The notes beneath the pieces were generated by a model, which did no database searches, was not told the origin of the DNA, and saw only the letters and a list, made by a program, of their open reading frames with translations. A stretch of DNA of 64,000 nt, taken from assembly GCF_026248825.1 (NCBI RefSeq), contig NZ_CP110973.1:62001-126000 (forward strand), in the 5' to 3' direction. The DNA is from Larkinella insperata. Its GTDB lineage: Bacteria; Bacteroidota; Bacteroidia; Cytophagales; Spirosomataceae. How positions within the stretch are numbered: the first letter of the stretch is position 1; each line of letters starts with the position of its first letter. The translations under genes were made by a program, and so were the position numbers. Shown in pieces: positions 42,696 through 51,142 of this stretch.

Positions 42696-43673
42696 TTAAT
42701 TTAACGACAATTTGCCCAGCAACGACTCGCCCGTCGATTCCGCTTTGCGCCGAACCCGGGCGGCTTTGCCTTTCCAGCTATTATCCATCGTTCCGAAGGC
42801 CCACAGCAGCGTCGTGGCGGCTACCACACCCACCGCAATGGCCGTAACGAGCATCGAATGATCCTGCTCGCCCGAATCATTAGGACGCTCCAACTGCTTG
42901 CGCATCGAACTGGTTACCAGTTCATCGGGTAGCATATGTCCCATGGCTACCTGCGCTTTGTTCATCAGTCCGGGCACAATTTTTTCTTTTCCTTTCATCA
43001 AGGCGTTGTAACCGTCTTTGGCGACCTTCGCGGCATCTTCCAACTGCGCCATCTGGTGAACGCGCGTTCCTTCGGCTCCGGCTTTGGCAAAAAAGTCGGT
43101 GTTGGTCGGTCCGGGCATCAAGGCCGTCAGGGTTACGTTTGTATCTTTCAGTTCGTTCTGCAATGCCTCCGTGAACGACAGAATAAAGGATTTGGTAGCG
43201 CCGTAAACGGCCATGAGCGGGTGAGGCACCACCGACGCGACGGATGCCAGCATCAGCACCTTGCCTTCGTTGCGCTGCACCATATCTTTCAGGTATAATT
43301 TCGTGAGGTGAACCAGCGCCGTTGCGTTGATCTGAATGATGCTCAACTCCTTGTGCAAATCGGTTTCCTTCGCAAACATCCCGTATTCGCCCATACCGGC
43401 GTTGTTGACCAGCACGTCGACGCGAATTCCGTTCCGCTGCGTTTCATCGTAAATTTCTTCCGGGGCTTTCGGATCAGCCAGGTCTTTGGCAATGGGAGTT
43501 ACTGTGATCCCGAACTGCTGTTCGTATTCTCCGGCGATTTCCTTCAGGCCGTCGCTGCTGCGGGCGACCAATACCAGGTTGTACCCGTCTTTCGCAAACA
43601 AGTTTGCCAGTTCACGACCAATACCGCTTGTAGCGCCGGTAACCAGGGCCGTTTTTGCCGTTTGTGCTTCCAT
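42696..43673 (-). CDS. Short-chain dehydrogenase/reductase with C-terminal membrane tail
   Basis: This 325-aa protein starts MEAQTAKTALVTGATSGIGRE, with the Rossmann TGxxxGIG motif at once. The in-frame ATG at 43751 would add 26 unlikely residues. NNAG, catalytic Ser and YxxxK (VYGATKSF) are present, as in classical SDRs of the DltE/YqjQ type, and GPTNTDFF follows. Beyond residue 260 there is a non-SDR extension: a TM helix (MLVTAIAVGVVAATTLLWAF) and a basic tail. This suggests tethering to the membrane, possibly to act on lipid substrates. The next gene is TspO-like. A perfect palindrome lies 10 bp upstream of the start. Confidence 0.88.
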   Translation of the reverse strand: MEAQTAKTALVTGATSGIGRELANLFAKDGYNLVLVARSSDGLKEIAGEYEQQFGITVTPIAKDLADPKAPEEIYDETQRNGIRVDVLVNNAGMGEYGMFAKETDLHKELSIIQINATALVHLTKLYLKDMVQRNEGKVLMLASVASVVPHPLMAVYGATKSFILSFTEALQNELKDTNVTLTALMPGPTNTDFFAKAGAEGTRVHQMAQLEDAAKVAKDGYNALMKGKEKIVPGLMNKAQVAMGHMLPDELVTSSMRKQLERPNDSGEQDHSMLVTAIAVGVVAATTLLWAFGTMDNSWKGKAARVRRKAESTGESLLGKLSLN

Positions 43674-43682
43674 ACCGTAACG

Positions 43683-43694
43683 TTGATTAATCAA
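43683..43694. promoter_or_regulatory. Palindrome upstream of the short-chain dehydrogenase
   Basis: TTGATTAATCAA is a perfect 12-bp palindrome 10 bp before the ATG at 43673. It could be an operator in the leader. At this length chance is possible. Confidence 0.35.
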
Positions 43695-43888
43695 TTGAAC
43701 AATCGGACGGCCAACATCCCGACGGCTTGCCTGTCCATGGTCTGCTAACAACCAAAAACGGCAGATGTTGGAAAAATCTTTGCGTGTGGACGGTGGAAAC
43801 CGACAAAAGCAGTTCGGGCCGGAACGTGAGCAAACATCCTGTTCCTCAACGTTTCGGCACGAACCGGACTCTTTCTATAATTCGTGTC

Positions 43889-45151
43889 TTACTTTGTAAT
43901 TACTTTAACATCAATCTGCTTTAACGGCGTTTTTCCAACGGCCGTTGTATCACCCGGCCGAACACCGGAACCCAAACCAATGGCATCGACCCGCAGGTAG
44001 TTGATACCGGCCCGAACCAAGCCGTTCTTAATAGCCTGCACCCGTTTAACAGACAGCACTTTATTGGTCATCGGCGGCACCGCGTCGCTGGCGTACCCCA
44101 CCAGCCGGATCTGCATGGTCGGGTTAGTCTTCAGCAACGTGGCCAGTTCCGTTACGGTGGCCAGTCCGGCGGGTTTTAGCTGATCGGTACCCGGTTGGAA
44201 ATCCAGCGCCGGTATTCTGAAACTCCGACCGGCCGGGGCCTGCAGGTTCGTCACATAAGCCGCCAGAGCGGTTGTGGAGGTTTTAACGGCCGAGGTAAGA
44301 AGTGCCGCCGAATCGAGCCGGGCCGGAGCCGCCGGTTTCGCGCTTGTGGCCGGGCTGGTAGCCGTTGAATCCACAAATTCAGTAGACATAGCCTCTTCGT
44401 CGGCCGATGAATACGACTGCGTATTGTTCCAGATGTAGTAACCGGCTCCGGCCAGCGCCACCATCACCAGTACCCCCACACCCCACTTCACCAGCGAACC
44501 GTTGCCTTCTTCTTCCGCTTCGGTTGCATACCGTGGGCGCTCCTGAACGGGGGCCCGCTCGACATACGCCGTACGCTTGGCGGGCTGCACCCCCACCGTC
44601 AGCAGTTGTTGAATATTCAGCCCTTCCGCGATCCGGTCGAGCAGTTTCTCGGGAGTTGTGTCAATCAGGTAATCCCGTTGATCGGCCAGAACGGCCGCCA
44701 GTGCATCGGCATCCAGTTTATTATCAACTACCAGCCGGTTAAGCGTTCCCAACACCAGGGGCGTTACCAGACCCAACAGCGTAATGGCCGCCGAGTTTTT
44801 AATGTTGGCGTATCCGGAAATGGCGAGTCCAATGGCGCTTTTCATGGCAGGCAGCAAATGGCTGATGCTGTTACTGCCCGATTCAACCAGCCGGTTGGTT
44901 TGCTCGGTATCGCGAAGCAAATCGGGAAACGAATTGACCAACGTACCGTCAAATTTCCCTTTCTGAATCGAATTATATAATTGATTAACCCCGATCTCCG
45001 TGGTTGTCCGTTTCATCAGACCGGCAACGACTATATGCACCAACCCCTCCAGAGCAACCCGGGTTTTCTCCGGATTTTCGTCCACGTAGTAAGCCGCACG
45101 GGAAACAACTGTATCGGTTAGGTTTTCTTTTAATTCAATTAATAAATTCAT
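43889..45151 (-). CDS. DUF937-like domain fused to an OmpA C-terminal domain
   Basis: This 420-aa protein has a helical N-terminal region (1-195) similar to DUF937 proteins (PEKTRVALEGLVHIVVAGLM, PLVLGTLNRLVVDNKLDADALAAVLADQRDYL). A single TM helix follows (about 225-243, VKWGVGVLVMVALAGAGYYIW), then a Ser/Ala/Pro-rich linker and an OmpA-like domain (about 318-420: LDFQPGTDQLKPAGLATV, LVGYASD, LSVKRVQAIKNGLVRAGI). With no signal peptide, the likely topology is cytoplasmic DUF937, TM, and periplasmic peptidoglycan-binding OmpA domain. It could link a cytoplasmic assembly to the wall. The peptidoglycan-binding Asp/Arg pair is only partly conserved by eye. Confidence 0.82.
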   Translation of the reverse strand: MNLLIELKENLTDTVVSRAAYYVDENPEKTRVALEGLVHIVVAGLMKRTTTEIGVNQLYNSIQKGKFDGTLVNSFPDLLRDTEQTNRLVESGSNSISHLLPAMKSAIGLAISGYANIKNSAAITLLGLVTPLVLGTLNRLVVDNKLDADALAAVLADQRDYLIDTTPEKLLDRIAEGLNIQQLLTVGVQPAKRTAYVERAPVQERPRYATEAEEEGNGSLVKWGVGVLVMVALAGAGYYIWNNTQSYSSADEEAMSTEFVDSTATSPATSAKPAAPARLDSAALLTSAVKTSTTALAAYVTNLQAPAGRSFRIPALDFQPGTDQLKPAGLATVTELATLLKTNPTMQIRLVGYASDAVPPMTNKVLSVKRVQAIKNGLVRAGINYLRVDAIGLGSGVRPGDTTAVGKTPLKQIDVKVITK

Positions 45152-45324
45152 AAAGACGATATTGCATGAGGACTATCTACTAACCACATCCGCAAACGCA
45201 ACGCTGAGGAGTACAATACAAGTGATAAAGTTAGACAAAAAAAAGAAGTACGGACCGGCAAGTTAAAATCCGGGCTAACTTTTAGACAAAAAAAGGATTG
45301 GAAGAAAGGAATGGCAAAAAAGAA

Positions 45325-45375
45325 GCGAAAAAAATTAAAAGGAACCGAGTTATTCGCTCAACCCGGTTCTTTTTC
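45325..45375 (-). terminator. Rho-independent terminator of pheS
   Basis: On the minus strand GAACCGGGTT...AACTCGGTTC (45342-45370, one mismatch) is followed by CCTTTTAATTTTTTTCG, about 35 bp past the pheS stop. The rest of 45152-45402 holds nothing recognisable. Confidence 0.75.
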
Positions 45376-45402
45376 GCCAGTAATTTCCCTTCTTCCCTTT
45401 TG

Positions 45403-46455
45403 TTACGCTCCCTGAAACTGCCGGAGGAACCGGACATCATTTTCGGTATACAACCGCAGGTCATTGACGCCGTAGCGCAACTGCGTAATGCGTTCAACGC
45501 CCATCCCGAAAGCATAACCCGTGTATGTTTCCGGGTCAATGCCGCAGTTTAACAACACATTCGGATCAACCATGCCGGAACCGCCAATTTCGACCCAGCC
45601 GCTGTATTTGCAGATGTTGCAGCCTTTGCCGTGGCAGATTTGGCAGGAAATATCAATTTCGGCGCTTGGTTCGGTGAACGGAAAGTACGACGGCCGGAAG
45701 CGAATCTTCACGTCCTTGGCAAACATTTCCTTCACGAAGTGATAAAGCGTATCCTTCAGGTCTTTAAAACCGACGTTTTTATCAATGTACAACCCTTCCA
45801 CCTGGTGAAACATGCAGTGAGCCCGGGCCGAAATGGCTTCGTTGCGGTATACCCGGCCCGGCATAATGGACCGGATCGGCCGGAAAGTGGTGTTATTCCT
45901 CTGATGCTCCATCAGGCGAATCTGCACGTTTGAGGTGTGCGTCCGCAGCAGCAAATCCGCCGGTGCCCCTTCGCTCTTCTTCTCAACGAAAAACGTGTCC
46001 TGCATGTCGCGGGCGGGGTGATTATCCGGAAAGTTCAACGCCCCGAAATTATACCAGTCGGTTTCAATTTCCGGCCCATCGGCAACCCCGAAACCAATCC
46101 GTCCGAAGATGTCGATAATCTGTTGCCGAACGATGTTAAGGGGGTGTTGGGCACCGTATAAATTAGGAATAACGGGCAGCGTCAGATCAACGGGCGATTG
46201 AACCTCTTCCGTCTGGCTGTTTTCCAGCGCCGTACTGGATTCTTTAAACCGCAGTTGGGCAAAATCCTTCAGGGAATTCAACTCCTGCCCCACGGCCCGG
46301 CGATCTTCCTGCGGTACCTGCTTTAATTGCTCAAACAGATCCGTAATCACTCCCTTGCGCCCTATATACCGTAGTCGGAACTGCTCCAACTGATCTTTAG
46401 ATTGAATTTCACAGAGTTCAATCTCCTGATAAATTTCTCTGACTTTATCCAGCAT
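45403..46455 (-). CDS. pheS: Phenylalanine--tRNA ligase alpha subunit
   Basis: This 350-aa class II synthetase subunit charges tRNA-Phe as an alpha2-beta2 complex with PheT. The N-terminal coiled-coil tRNA arm (1-85) is followed by motif 2 (FRPIRSIMPGRVYRNE) with HCMFHQVEGLYID, and motif 3 (GYAFGMGVERITQLRYGVNDLR). It has the four-cysteine insertion SCQICHGKGCNICKYSGW seen in many PheS proteins, likely a zinc knuckle. The start MLDKVREIYQ is preferred; ATG at 46470 would add MKKIR. pheT is not adjacent, which is common in Bacteroidota. Confidence 0.96.
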   Translation of the reverse strand: MLDKVREIYQEIELCEIQSKDQLEQFRLRYIGRKGVITDLFEQLKQVPQEDRRAVGQELNSLKDFAQLRFKESSTALENSQTEEVQSPVDLTLPVIPNLYGAQHPLNIVRQQIIDIFGRIGFGVADGPEIETDWYNFGALNFPDNHPARDMQDTFFVEKKSEGAPADLLLRTHTSNVQIRLMEHQRNNTTFRPIRSIMPGRVYRNEAISARAHCMFHQVEGLYIDKNVGFKDLKDTLYHFVKEMFAKDVKIRFRPSYFPFTEPSAEIDISCQICHGKGCNICKYSGWVEIGGSGMVDPNVLLNCGIDPETYTGYAFGMGVERITQLRYGVNDLRLYTENDVRFLRQFQGA

Positions 46456-46482
46456 ACGTATTTTCTTCAATCCAGCTCACCG

Positions 46483-46490
46483 CAAAGATA
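46483..46490 (-). promoter_or_regulatory. Candidate -7 promoter box of pheS
   Basis: TATCTTTG (minus) matches TAnnTTTG 28 bp before the ATG, with a TTTG at 46517-46514 spaced 23 bp, slightly longer than the usual 19-21. Confidence 0.4.
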
Positions 46491-46670
46491 ACCAAATTCC
46501 CTGCTCCGGTAAACAAACATTTTGACCCGCTGATTAGCTCGACGGTACGGTTGTTGGGCACGGTATTGACGACAGGTTATGCGGTATCCAGCCTGAAAAA
46601 ACCGCCCCTCAACACTTAACCTGTTAACAATCAACAGTATCCATTGTTACACTATCTTACTCGATCTATT

Positions 46671-47102
46671 ATGGAATCCATCCTGAAGGAAAACATTTTT
46701 GACCAAGTGTCCACAAAATTCCCCAAAAGTGTGGAAAAAAAGTCCACCTCCCCAATTTCCCCGAAACTTCTCATTCCTTTCTACGACCGCAAAAGAACTA
46801 TTTCATTGGAAGAAATTGTCCGGCTGGAGGGCTCAGGTAATTACACCAATTTCTTTCTGAAAGACGGTACGCGTATGTTGGTATCCCGTACATTGAAAGA
46901 ATACGAAGACCTGTTGGATGGTGAGGCCTTCGTACGGGTTCACAAATCATGCATTGTAAATCTATGCTATGTCCGCCGGTTCTACGTAAAGAAGGAAGGT
47001 GAACTGGAATTGAACGACGGTCAGCAAGTAAAAATTTCACGTCGCCGGGCGCAGAACTTTGTGGATCGTATCCGCAACTTCCTCCCCAGCGCCGTACATT
47101 AA
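46671..47102 (+). CDS. LytTR-domain DNA-binding regulator, copy 1
   Basis: This 143-aa protein has only a short N-terminal tail and one LytTR domain (about 40-140). The domain shows ISLEEIVRLEGSGNYTNFFLKDG, LVSRTLKEYEDLL, FVRVHKSCIVNLCYV and VKISRRRAQNF, the hallmark motifs of the family. LytTR domains bind direct-repeat DNA sites. Lacking a receiver, it is probably controlled by level or by partners rather than phosphorylation. ATG at 46671 after TATT is preferred over 46644. A second LytTR gene follows after 273 bp on the same strand. Confidence 0.92.
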   Translation: MESILKENIFDQVSTKFPKSVEKKSTSPISPKLLIPFYDRKRTISLEEIVRLEGSGNYTNFFLKDGTRMLVSRTLKEYEDLLDGEAFVRVHKSCIVNLCYVRRFYVKKEGELELNDGQQVKISRRRAQNFVDRIRNFLPSAVH

Positions 47103-47232
47103 TGCACCAGTAGTTATTTGAACCGTAATAGATCCCGTATCGCAACGTGAAGTTTACGGGTATCACCACCACGTAGAAATACGTAATCGGTCGAGGAGAT
47201 ATACGGGAAGTACACCAATCAGTAACATCTTA

Positions 47233-47288
47233 AAGGCTTGACTTTCAGACGCTTAACCCCCTGGCTAAGCCGCTCAAAGTCAAGCCTT
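47233..47288 (+). terminator. Long hairpin downstream of the first LytTR gene
   Basis: AAGGCTTGACTTT (47233-47245) pairs perfectly with AAAGTCAAGCCTT (47276-47288), with a nested GCTTA/TAAGC stem. CCTTATTATC follows. It is probably a terminator; a regulatory leader of the second LytTR gene is an alternative. Confidence 0.65.
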
Positions 47289-47314
47289 CCTTATTATCGA
47301 ACGGTGAATTAAAG

Positions 47315-47322
47315 TAGTTTTG
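47315..47322 (+). promoter_or_regulatory. Candidate -7 promoter box of the second LytTR gene
   Basis: TAGTTTTG matches TAnnTTTG, 53 bp before the ATG at 47376. The -33 element is not clear. Confidence 0.4.
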
Positions 47323-47375
47323 TCATGTCAGTAACAACAAGTAACACACACACAAAACTCTAATCGCCATTCGCT

Positions 47376-47789
47376 ATGGAAACGTTAGCTTATCCTTCCT
47401 CTTCGACATTACAACCGTTGTTTCCCCGGATGTATCAGCGTAATGCAAACCGCATCGCGCTTCCATACCTCAACCGCAACATTATGATCTCGGTCGATGA
47501 TATAGTCAGTCTGCACGGAGAAGGCAACTATACGTTTATCACGACGCGCGATAAAAAACGTTACCTGGTTTCAAAAACGCTAAAGGCATTCGAAACCATG
47601 CTCGACCAGTCGATGTTTCTCCGGATTCACAAATCGACGATCATCAACCTGGCTTACGTGCAGTTTAGTGTTTTCGCAACGGAGCGGATTGTACGCATGA
47701 CCGACGGCCAGGAAGTTACGATCTCCCGGCGCCGGATGAAGGAAATCAGCCAGCGGCTGAACTACTTCATGCAGTCGCTTTTCAATTAA
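47376..47789 (+). CDS. LytTR-domain DNA-binding regulator, copy 2
   Basis: This 137-aa protein is a paralogue of the preceding regulator. The N-terminal tail (1-30) is followed by one LytTR domain with ISVDDIVSLHGEGNYTFITTRDKKRYLVSKTLKAFETML, FLRIHKSTIINLAYV and VTISRRRMKEI. No receiver or membrane domain is present. It differs from copy 1 in the N-terminal tail and around the recognition strands, so it may bind a related but distinct site. It is flanked by hairpins on both sides, indicating its own transcript. Confidence 0.92.
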   Translation: METLAYPSSSTLQPLFPRMYQRNANRIALPYLNRNIMISVDDIVSLHGEGNYTFITTRDKKRYLVSKTLKAFETMLDQSMFLRIHKSTIINLAYVQFSVFATERIVRMTDGQEVTISRRRMKEISQRLNYFMQSLFN

Positions 47790-47843
47790 TTGATGATTAC
47801 AATTTTACTTATACGGTTTATTTTGGGTTAGTTGAGCAGAACA

Positions 47844-47889
47844 GCCGTTGTCGGCTCCCTTTAGGGACGGGACAACGGCATGTTTTTTT
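47844..47889 (+). terminator. Rho-independent terminator of the second LytTR gene
   Basis: GCCGTTGTC (47844-47852) pairs with GACAACGGC (47871-47879), followed by ATGTTTTTTT. Confidence 0.85.
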
Positions 47890-47898
47890 GTAAAGTAC

Positions 47899-47932
47899 AA
47901 CGCAGCCCACGGTTTCAACCGTGGGCTGTTGA
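47899..47932 (-). terminator. Terminator hairpin of the first PorT-like gene
   Basis: CAGCCCACGGTT-GA-AACCGTGGGCTG is a perfect 12-bp stem just past the stop of the minus-strand porin gene. Its T run is weak. Confidence 0.65.
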
Positions 47933-47938
47933 ATTTCA

Positions 47939-48619
47939 TTAAAATGCAAAACCAGCCGTCAATTGCCAGAGTGAAGCTTTGGTTGAAAACCGGGCGTCAC
48001 TGCTGGGCGTTTTAATGCCGATCTGCGACAAATCCGACAGGTTGCCTTCGTACCGCAAGTCAAGCTCAAAACCGCCCAGGTTCAGACCCGCTCCGGCCTG
48101 ATACCCAAACACCGCCTGTTTAAACGTTTCTTCAATGGGCTGGCTGGTGTACTGGTTGAAAGAATCCTTCAGTCCTTTGTTTTCCGAGATCGTCAGCGAC
48201 ATCAGCGGTCCGGCGTTCAGGCGAAGCGGTCCCAGCTTGAAGCCCACCAGCACCGGCACATCAAAGGTGGTAAATTTCACATTCACGGATTGGGTTGCCA
48301 GGCCGGTTTGAATCAGGTCGAACTTGCCACCTTTCGACGACACTAGTACTTCGGGTTGCAGAAAGAGCTTCCGGCCAAACCGGAAAAAGGCGCCCCCGAC
48401 GATGCCCGTGGTCCGGCTGTCGTTGTTCCGGAAAAAATCATAGACAATCTGCCCGCCCGACATAACCGGGATGCCGCCCGCCGTCAGCCGGGGCGTCTGC
48501 ATTTCGAGGGTTTTGAGTTGCGAAAAGTTGGCCCCTACTTTCAGACCAACGGTGAGAAATTTGCCCTGGGCATAGGTCAGCCCCGGCAGCAAGAGCAGCA
48601 GTACTAAAACTCGCTTCAT
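47939..48619 (-). CDS. PorT-like outer-membrane beta-barrel protein, copy 1
   Basis: This 226-aa protein has a signal peptide (MKRVLVLLLLLPGLTYAQG); the in-frame ATG at 48655 would put 12 residues before it. The mature part has the strand pattern of the Bacteroidota porin family/outer membrane beta-barrel group: LTVGLKVGANFSQL, TGIVGGAFFRFGRKLFLQPEVLVSSKGG, FDVPVLVGFKLGPLRLNAGPLMS, and FELDLRYEGNLSDL. It ends in LTAGFAF with a terminal Phe. The role (structural, channel or accessory) is unknown. A close paralogue is 157 bp upstream. Confidence 0.88.
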   Translation of the reverse strand: MKRVLVLLLLLPGLTYAQGKFLTVGLKVGANFSQLKTLEMQTPRLTAGGIPVMSGGQIVYDFFRNNDSRTTGIVGGAFFRFGRKLFLQPEVLVSSKGGKFDLIQTGLATQSVNVKFTTFDVPVLVGFKLGPLRLNAGPLMSLTISENKGLKDSFNQYTSQPIEETFKQAVFGYQAGAGLNLGGFELDLRYEGNLSDLSQIGIKTPSSDARFSTKASLWQLTAGFAF

Positions 48620-48726
48620 TCGTATTGTTGTTAGAAAATGAAAAATGAAGCGCAAGGTAGCAGAAAGATAATAACCGCCCGCCAGGAAGTGTGCAAACGG
48701 TAATGGCCGACCGTATTCCGCAAAAA

Positions 48727-48758
48727 AGCCGCCTGGCTTGCTTCCAAACCGGGCGGCT
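48727..48758 (-). terminator. Rho-independent terminator of the second PorT-like gene
   Basis: On the minus strand AGCCGCCCGG...CCAGGCGGCT (one mismatch) is followed by TTTTTTG, about 20 bp past the stop. Confidence 0.75.
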
Positions 48759-48776
48759 CCTTTACTTACTTTATCG

Positions 48777-49469
48777 CTAGAACAAGCGCAGCGCCAGCGT
48801 CACCTGCCAGGATTTCAGCTTTTGGCTGAAGCGATCGGAGTCGCTCTCCGTACCCAGGTCCACCGCCGAAATGTTAGACAGACTGCCCTCCCGCCGGACA
48901 TCAATGCCCAGCCGGCCCAGATCCAGCCCAACTCCCAATTGATATCCGTACGTAGCTTTGGCCAGTGCGTTGTTCAGACTGCCGGAAGTATAATCCTGGA
49001 GCGCATCGCGCAGAGACTGGTCATCACTGATCCGAAACGAAACAATTGGACCGGCCAGCACCCGGATGGGGCCGCCCTTCAGACCCAGCAAAATCGGCAC
49101 GTCGAAATTGGTGGTGTTGATCTTGACGGTTTCGGAAGTGGGTTGGCCGTCAATGTCGCGCACAATCTCGAACGAGCCGCCTTTTGAAGAAACCAGCAAT
49201 TCGGGTTGCAGATAGATATTTTTTCCGAACCGGGTGTAGATACCGTAGGCCCAGCCCGTCCGGCTATCAAAACTTTCTTTGAGGTTATCGCGAATGGTTC
49301 GGCCGCTAACGCTTACCTGAGGAGAACCATTTGCATTCAAACGGGTTTTCACAAATTCACCCATCGTAAACTGCGACAGGTTCACGCCACCTTTCACACC
49401 GATACTGAATTGCGCAAACGTTAATGCGGGCAGGCATAGAACCAGACCGAGCAACAGGAGTTTTTTCAT
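48777..49469 (-). CDS. PorT-like outer-membrane beta-barrel protein, copy 2
   Basis: This 230-aa protein has a signal peptide (MKKLLLLGLVLCLPALTFAQ); ATG at 49514 would add 15 residues ahead of it. The barrel motifs parallel copy 1: FSIGVKGGVNLSQF, TGWAYGIYTRFGKNIYLQPELLVSSKGGSF, FDVPILLGLKGGPIRVLAGPIVSF, and LGIDVRREGSLSNI. It ends in ALRLF. The two genes arose by duplication and each keeps its own terminator. Function is unknown beyond outer-membrane location. Confidence 0.88.
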   Translation of the reverse strand: MKKLLLLGLVLCLPALTFAQFSIGVKGGVNLSQFTMGEFVKTRLNANGSPQVSVSGRTIRDNLKESFDSRTGWAYGIYTRFGKNIYLQPELLVSSKGGSFEIVRDIDGQPTSETVKINTTNFDVPILLGLKGGPIRVLAGPIVSFRISDDQSLRDALQDYTSGSLNNALAKATYGYQLGVGLDLGRLGIDVRREGSLSNISAVDLGTESDSDRFSQKLKSWQVTLALRLF

Positions 49470-49671
49470 GTTGGAAGAGAAGTTAGAATGAATGATAAAC
49501 GAGATCGACGGCAATAGTGCTATGAAAGACCAGCTTTTTTTAGTATATTGTTAGTTTATGAGCACCTCGCTTTCTTTGCAGAAGCGTATGTTGGATAGGA
49601 CACTCCACGGACAACTTACCCCTATTCTTTACCGCACGCTGCTTAGAAGCGCGATTGTAACCGAAGGTTTA

Positions 49672-51045
49672 ATGGCAAAAACAAAAACAACATTTTTCTG
49701 TCAGAATTGCGGTAACCAGGCGCCCAAATGGCTGGGTCGCTGCCCAGCTTGTGGTGAGTGGAATACCTTTGTGGAAGAAGTGGTTACGAAAGAGGAACCC
49801 GTTGCCGGCAACTGGCGCCCCACCGCCACCACCAAAACGGCGGCCAAACCAAAAGCCATTCACGCTATAAATTATGAGGAACAGGAACGAACCCTGACGC
49901 CCGACAGCGAGCTGAACCGGGTATTGGGGGGCGGTATCGTGCCGGGGTCACTGGTGCTGATCGGCGGAGAGCCCGGCATCGGCAAATCCACCCTGCTGCT
50001 TCAGATTGCGCTTGGTTTGAAAGACATGCGCGTTCTGTACGTTTCGGGCGAGGAAAGTGAACAGCAGATCAAGATGCGGGCGGAGCGGTTGCCCACGCCG
50101 ATTAGCGACTGCTACATCATGACCGAAACCTCGACCCAGAATATTTTCCGCACCGTCGAGCATTTTGAGCCAGAAATCCTGATTATCGATTCGATCCAGA
50201 CCATGCATTCCTCGCTGGTGGAATCGGGGGCGGGCAGTGTTTCGCAGGTCCGCGAGTGCACGACGGAATTTATGAAATACGCCAAAGAAAACGGTACGCC
50301 GGTTTTCATCGTTGGCCACATTACCAAAGATGGTTCGTTGGCCGGTCCGAAAGTACTGGAGCACATGGTCGATACGGTATTGACGTTTGAAGGTGACCGG
50401 CATACTACCTACCGGATTCTGCGCACCACCAAAAACCGCTTCGGCAGCACCTCGGAACTGGGCATTTACGAGATGCAGGGGACGGGTTTGCGGCAAGTGA
50501 CCAACCCGTCGGAAATCCTAATTTCCCAGCGCGACGAGGCCCTGAGCGGTATCGCCATTGGCTCCATGGTGGAAGGAAACCGTCCCCTGATGATCGAAAT
50601 TCAGGCGCTGGTGAGTGTGGCTAACTACGGAACTCCGCAGCGCAGCAGCACCGGCTTTGATGCCAAGCGGTTGCAGATGCTGCTGGCTGTTCTCGAAAAA
50701 CGGGGCGGCTTCCGGCTAGGCCAGCAGGACGTTTTTTTGAACGTGGCCGGTGGGTTGAAGGTCGAAGACCCGGCTATTGATCTGGCGGTTTGCGCGGCTA
50801 TTGTATCGAGTTACGAAGACATTTCCATTCCGTCGAGCTCGGCGTTTGCCGCCGAGGTTGGTTTAGGGGGCGAGGTCCGCGCCGTGCACCGGGTTGAGGC
50901 CCGCATCTCGGAAGCCGAGAAGCTGGGATTCAAAGAAATCTTTATTTCTAAATACAACATCAAAGGACTGGATACGAGTAACTTCAAAATCAAAATCCGG
51001 CCCGTCAGCAAACTGGATGAGGTGTTTCAGGGTGTTTTGATGTAA
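49672..51045 (+). CDS. radA: DNA repair protein RadA
   Basis: This 457-aa cytoplasmic ATPase promotes branch migration in recombinational repair. It has an N-terminal C4 zinc finger (CQNCGNQAPKWLGRCPACGEW, about 10-30), Walker A GGEPGIGKST, Walker B IIDSIQ, the RadA-specific KNRFG motif (TTKNRFGSTSELG), and a C-terminal Lon-like domain (FLNVAGGLKVEDPAIDLAV, GLGGEVRAV). ATG 49672 (MAKTKTTFFC) gives the standard length; the in-frame ATG at 49558 would add 38 residues without family support. It is divergent from the second porin gene. Confidence 0.97.
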   Translation: MAKTKTTFFCQNCGNQAPKWLGRCPACGEWNTFVEEVVTKEEPVAGNWRPTATTKTAAKPKAIHAINYEEQERTLTPDSELNRVLGGGIVPGSLVLIGGEPGIGKSTLLLQIALGLKDMRVLYVSGEESEQQIKMRAERLPTPISDCYIMTETSTQNIFRTVEHFEPEILIIDSIQTMHSSLVESGAGSVSQVRECTTEFMKYAKENGTPVFIVGHITKDGSLAGPKVLEHMVDTVLTFEGDRHTTYRILRTTKNRFGSTSELGIYEMQGTGLRQVTNPSEILISQRDEALSGIAIGSMVEGNRPLMIEIQALVSVANYGTPQRSSTGFDAKRLQMLLAVLEKRGGFRLGQQDVFLNVAGGLKVEDPAIDLAVCAAIVSSYEDISIPSSSAFAAEVGLGGEVRAVHRVEARISEAEKLGFKEIFISKYNIKGLDTSNFKIKIRPVSKLDEVFQGVLM

Positions 51046-51142
51046 GGTCTATGTGTCGAAGAAATCATATAAAATCATTGAATTAGCGCAACGCCAGGCT
51101 GGATTTCTTTTACATTTACAGCGTCAAATAAATCCTTACTAA

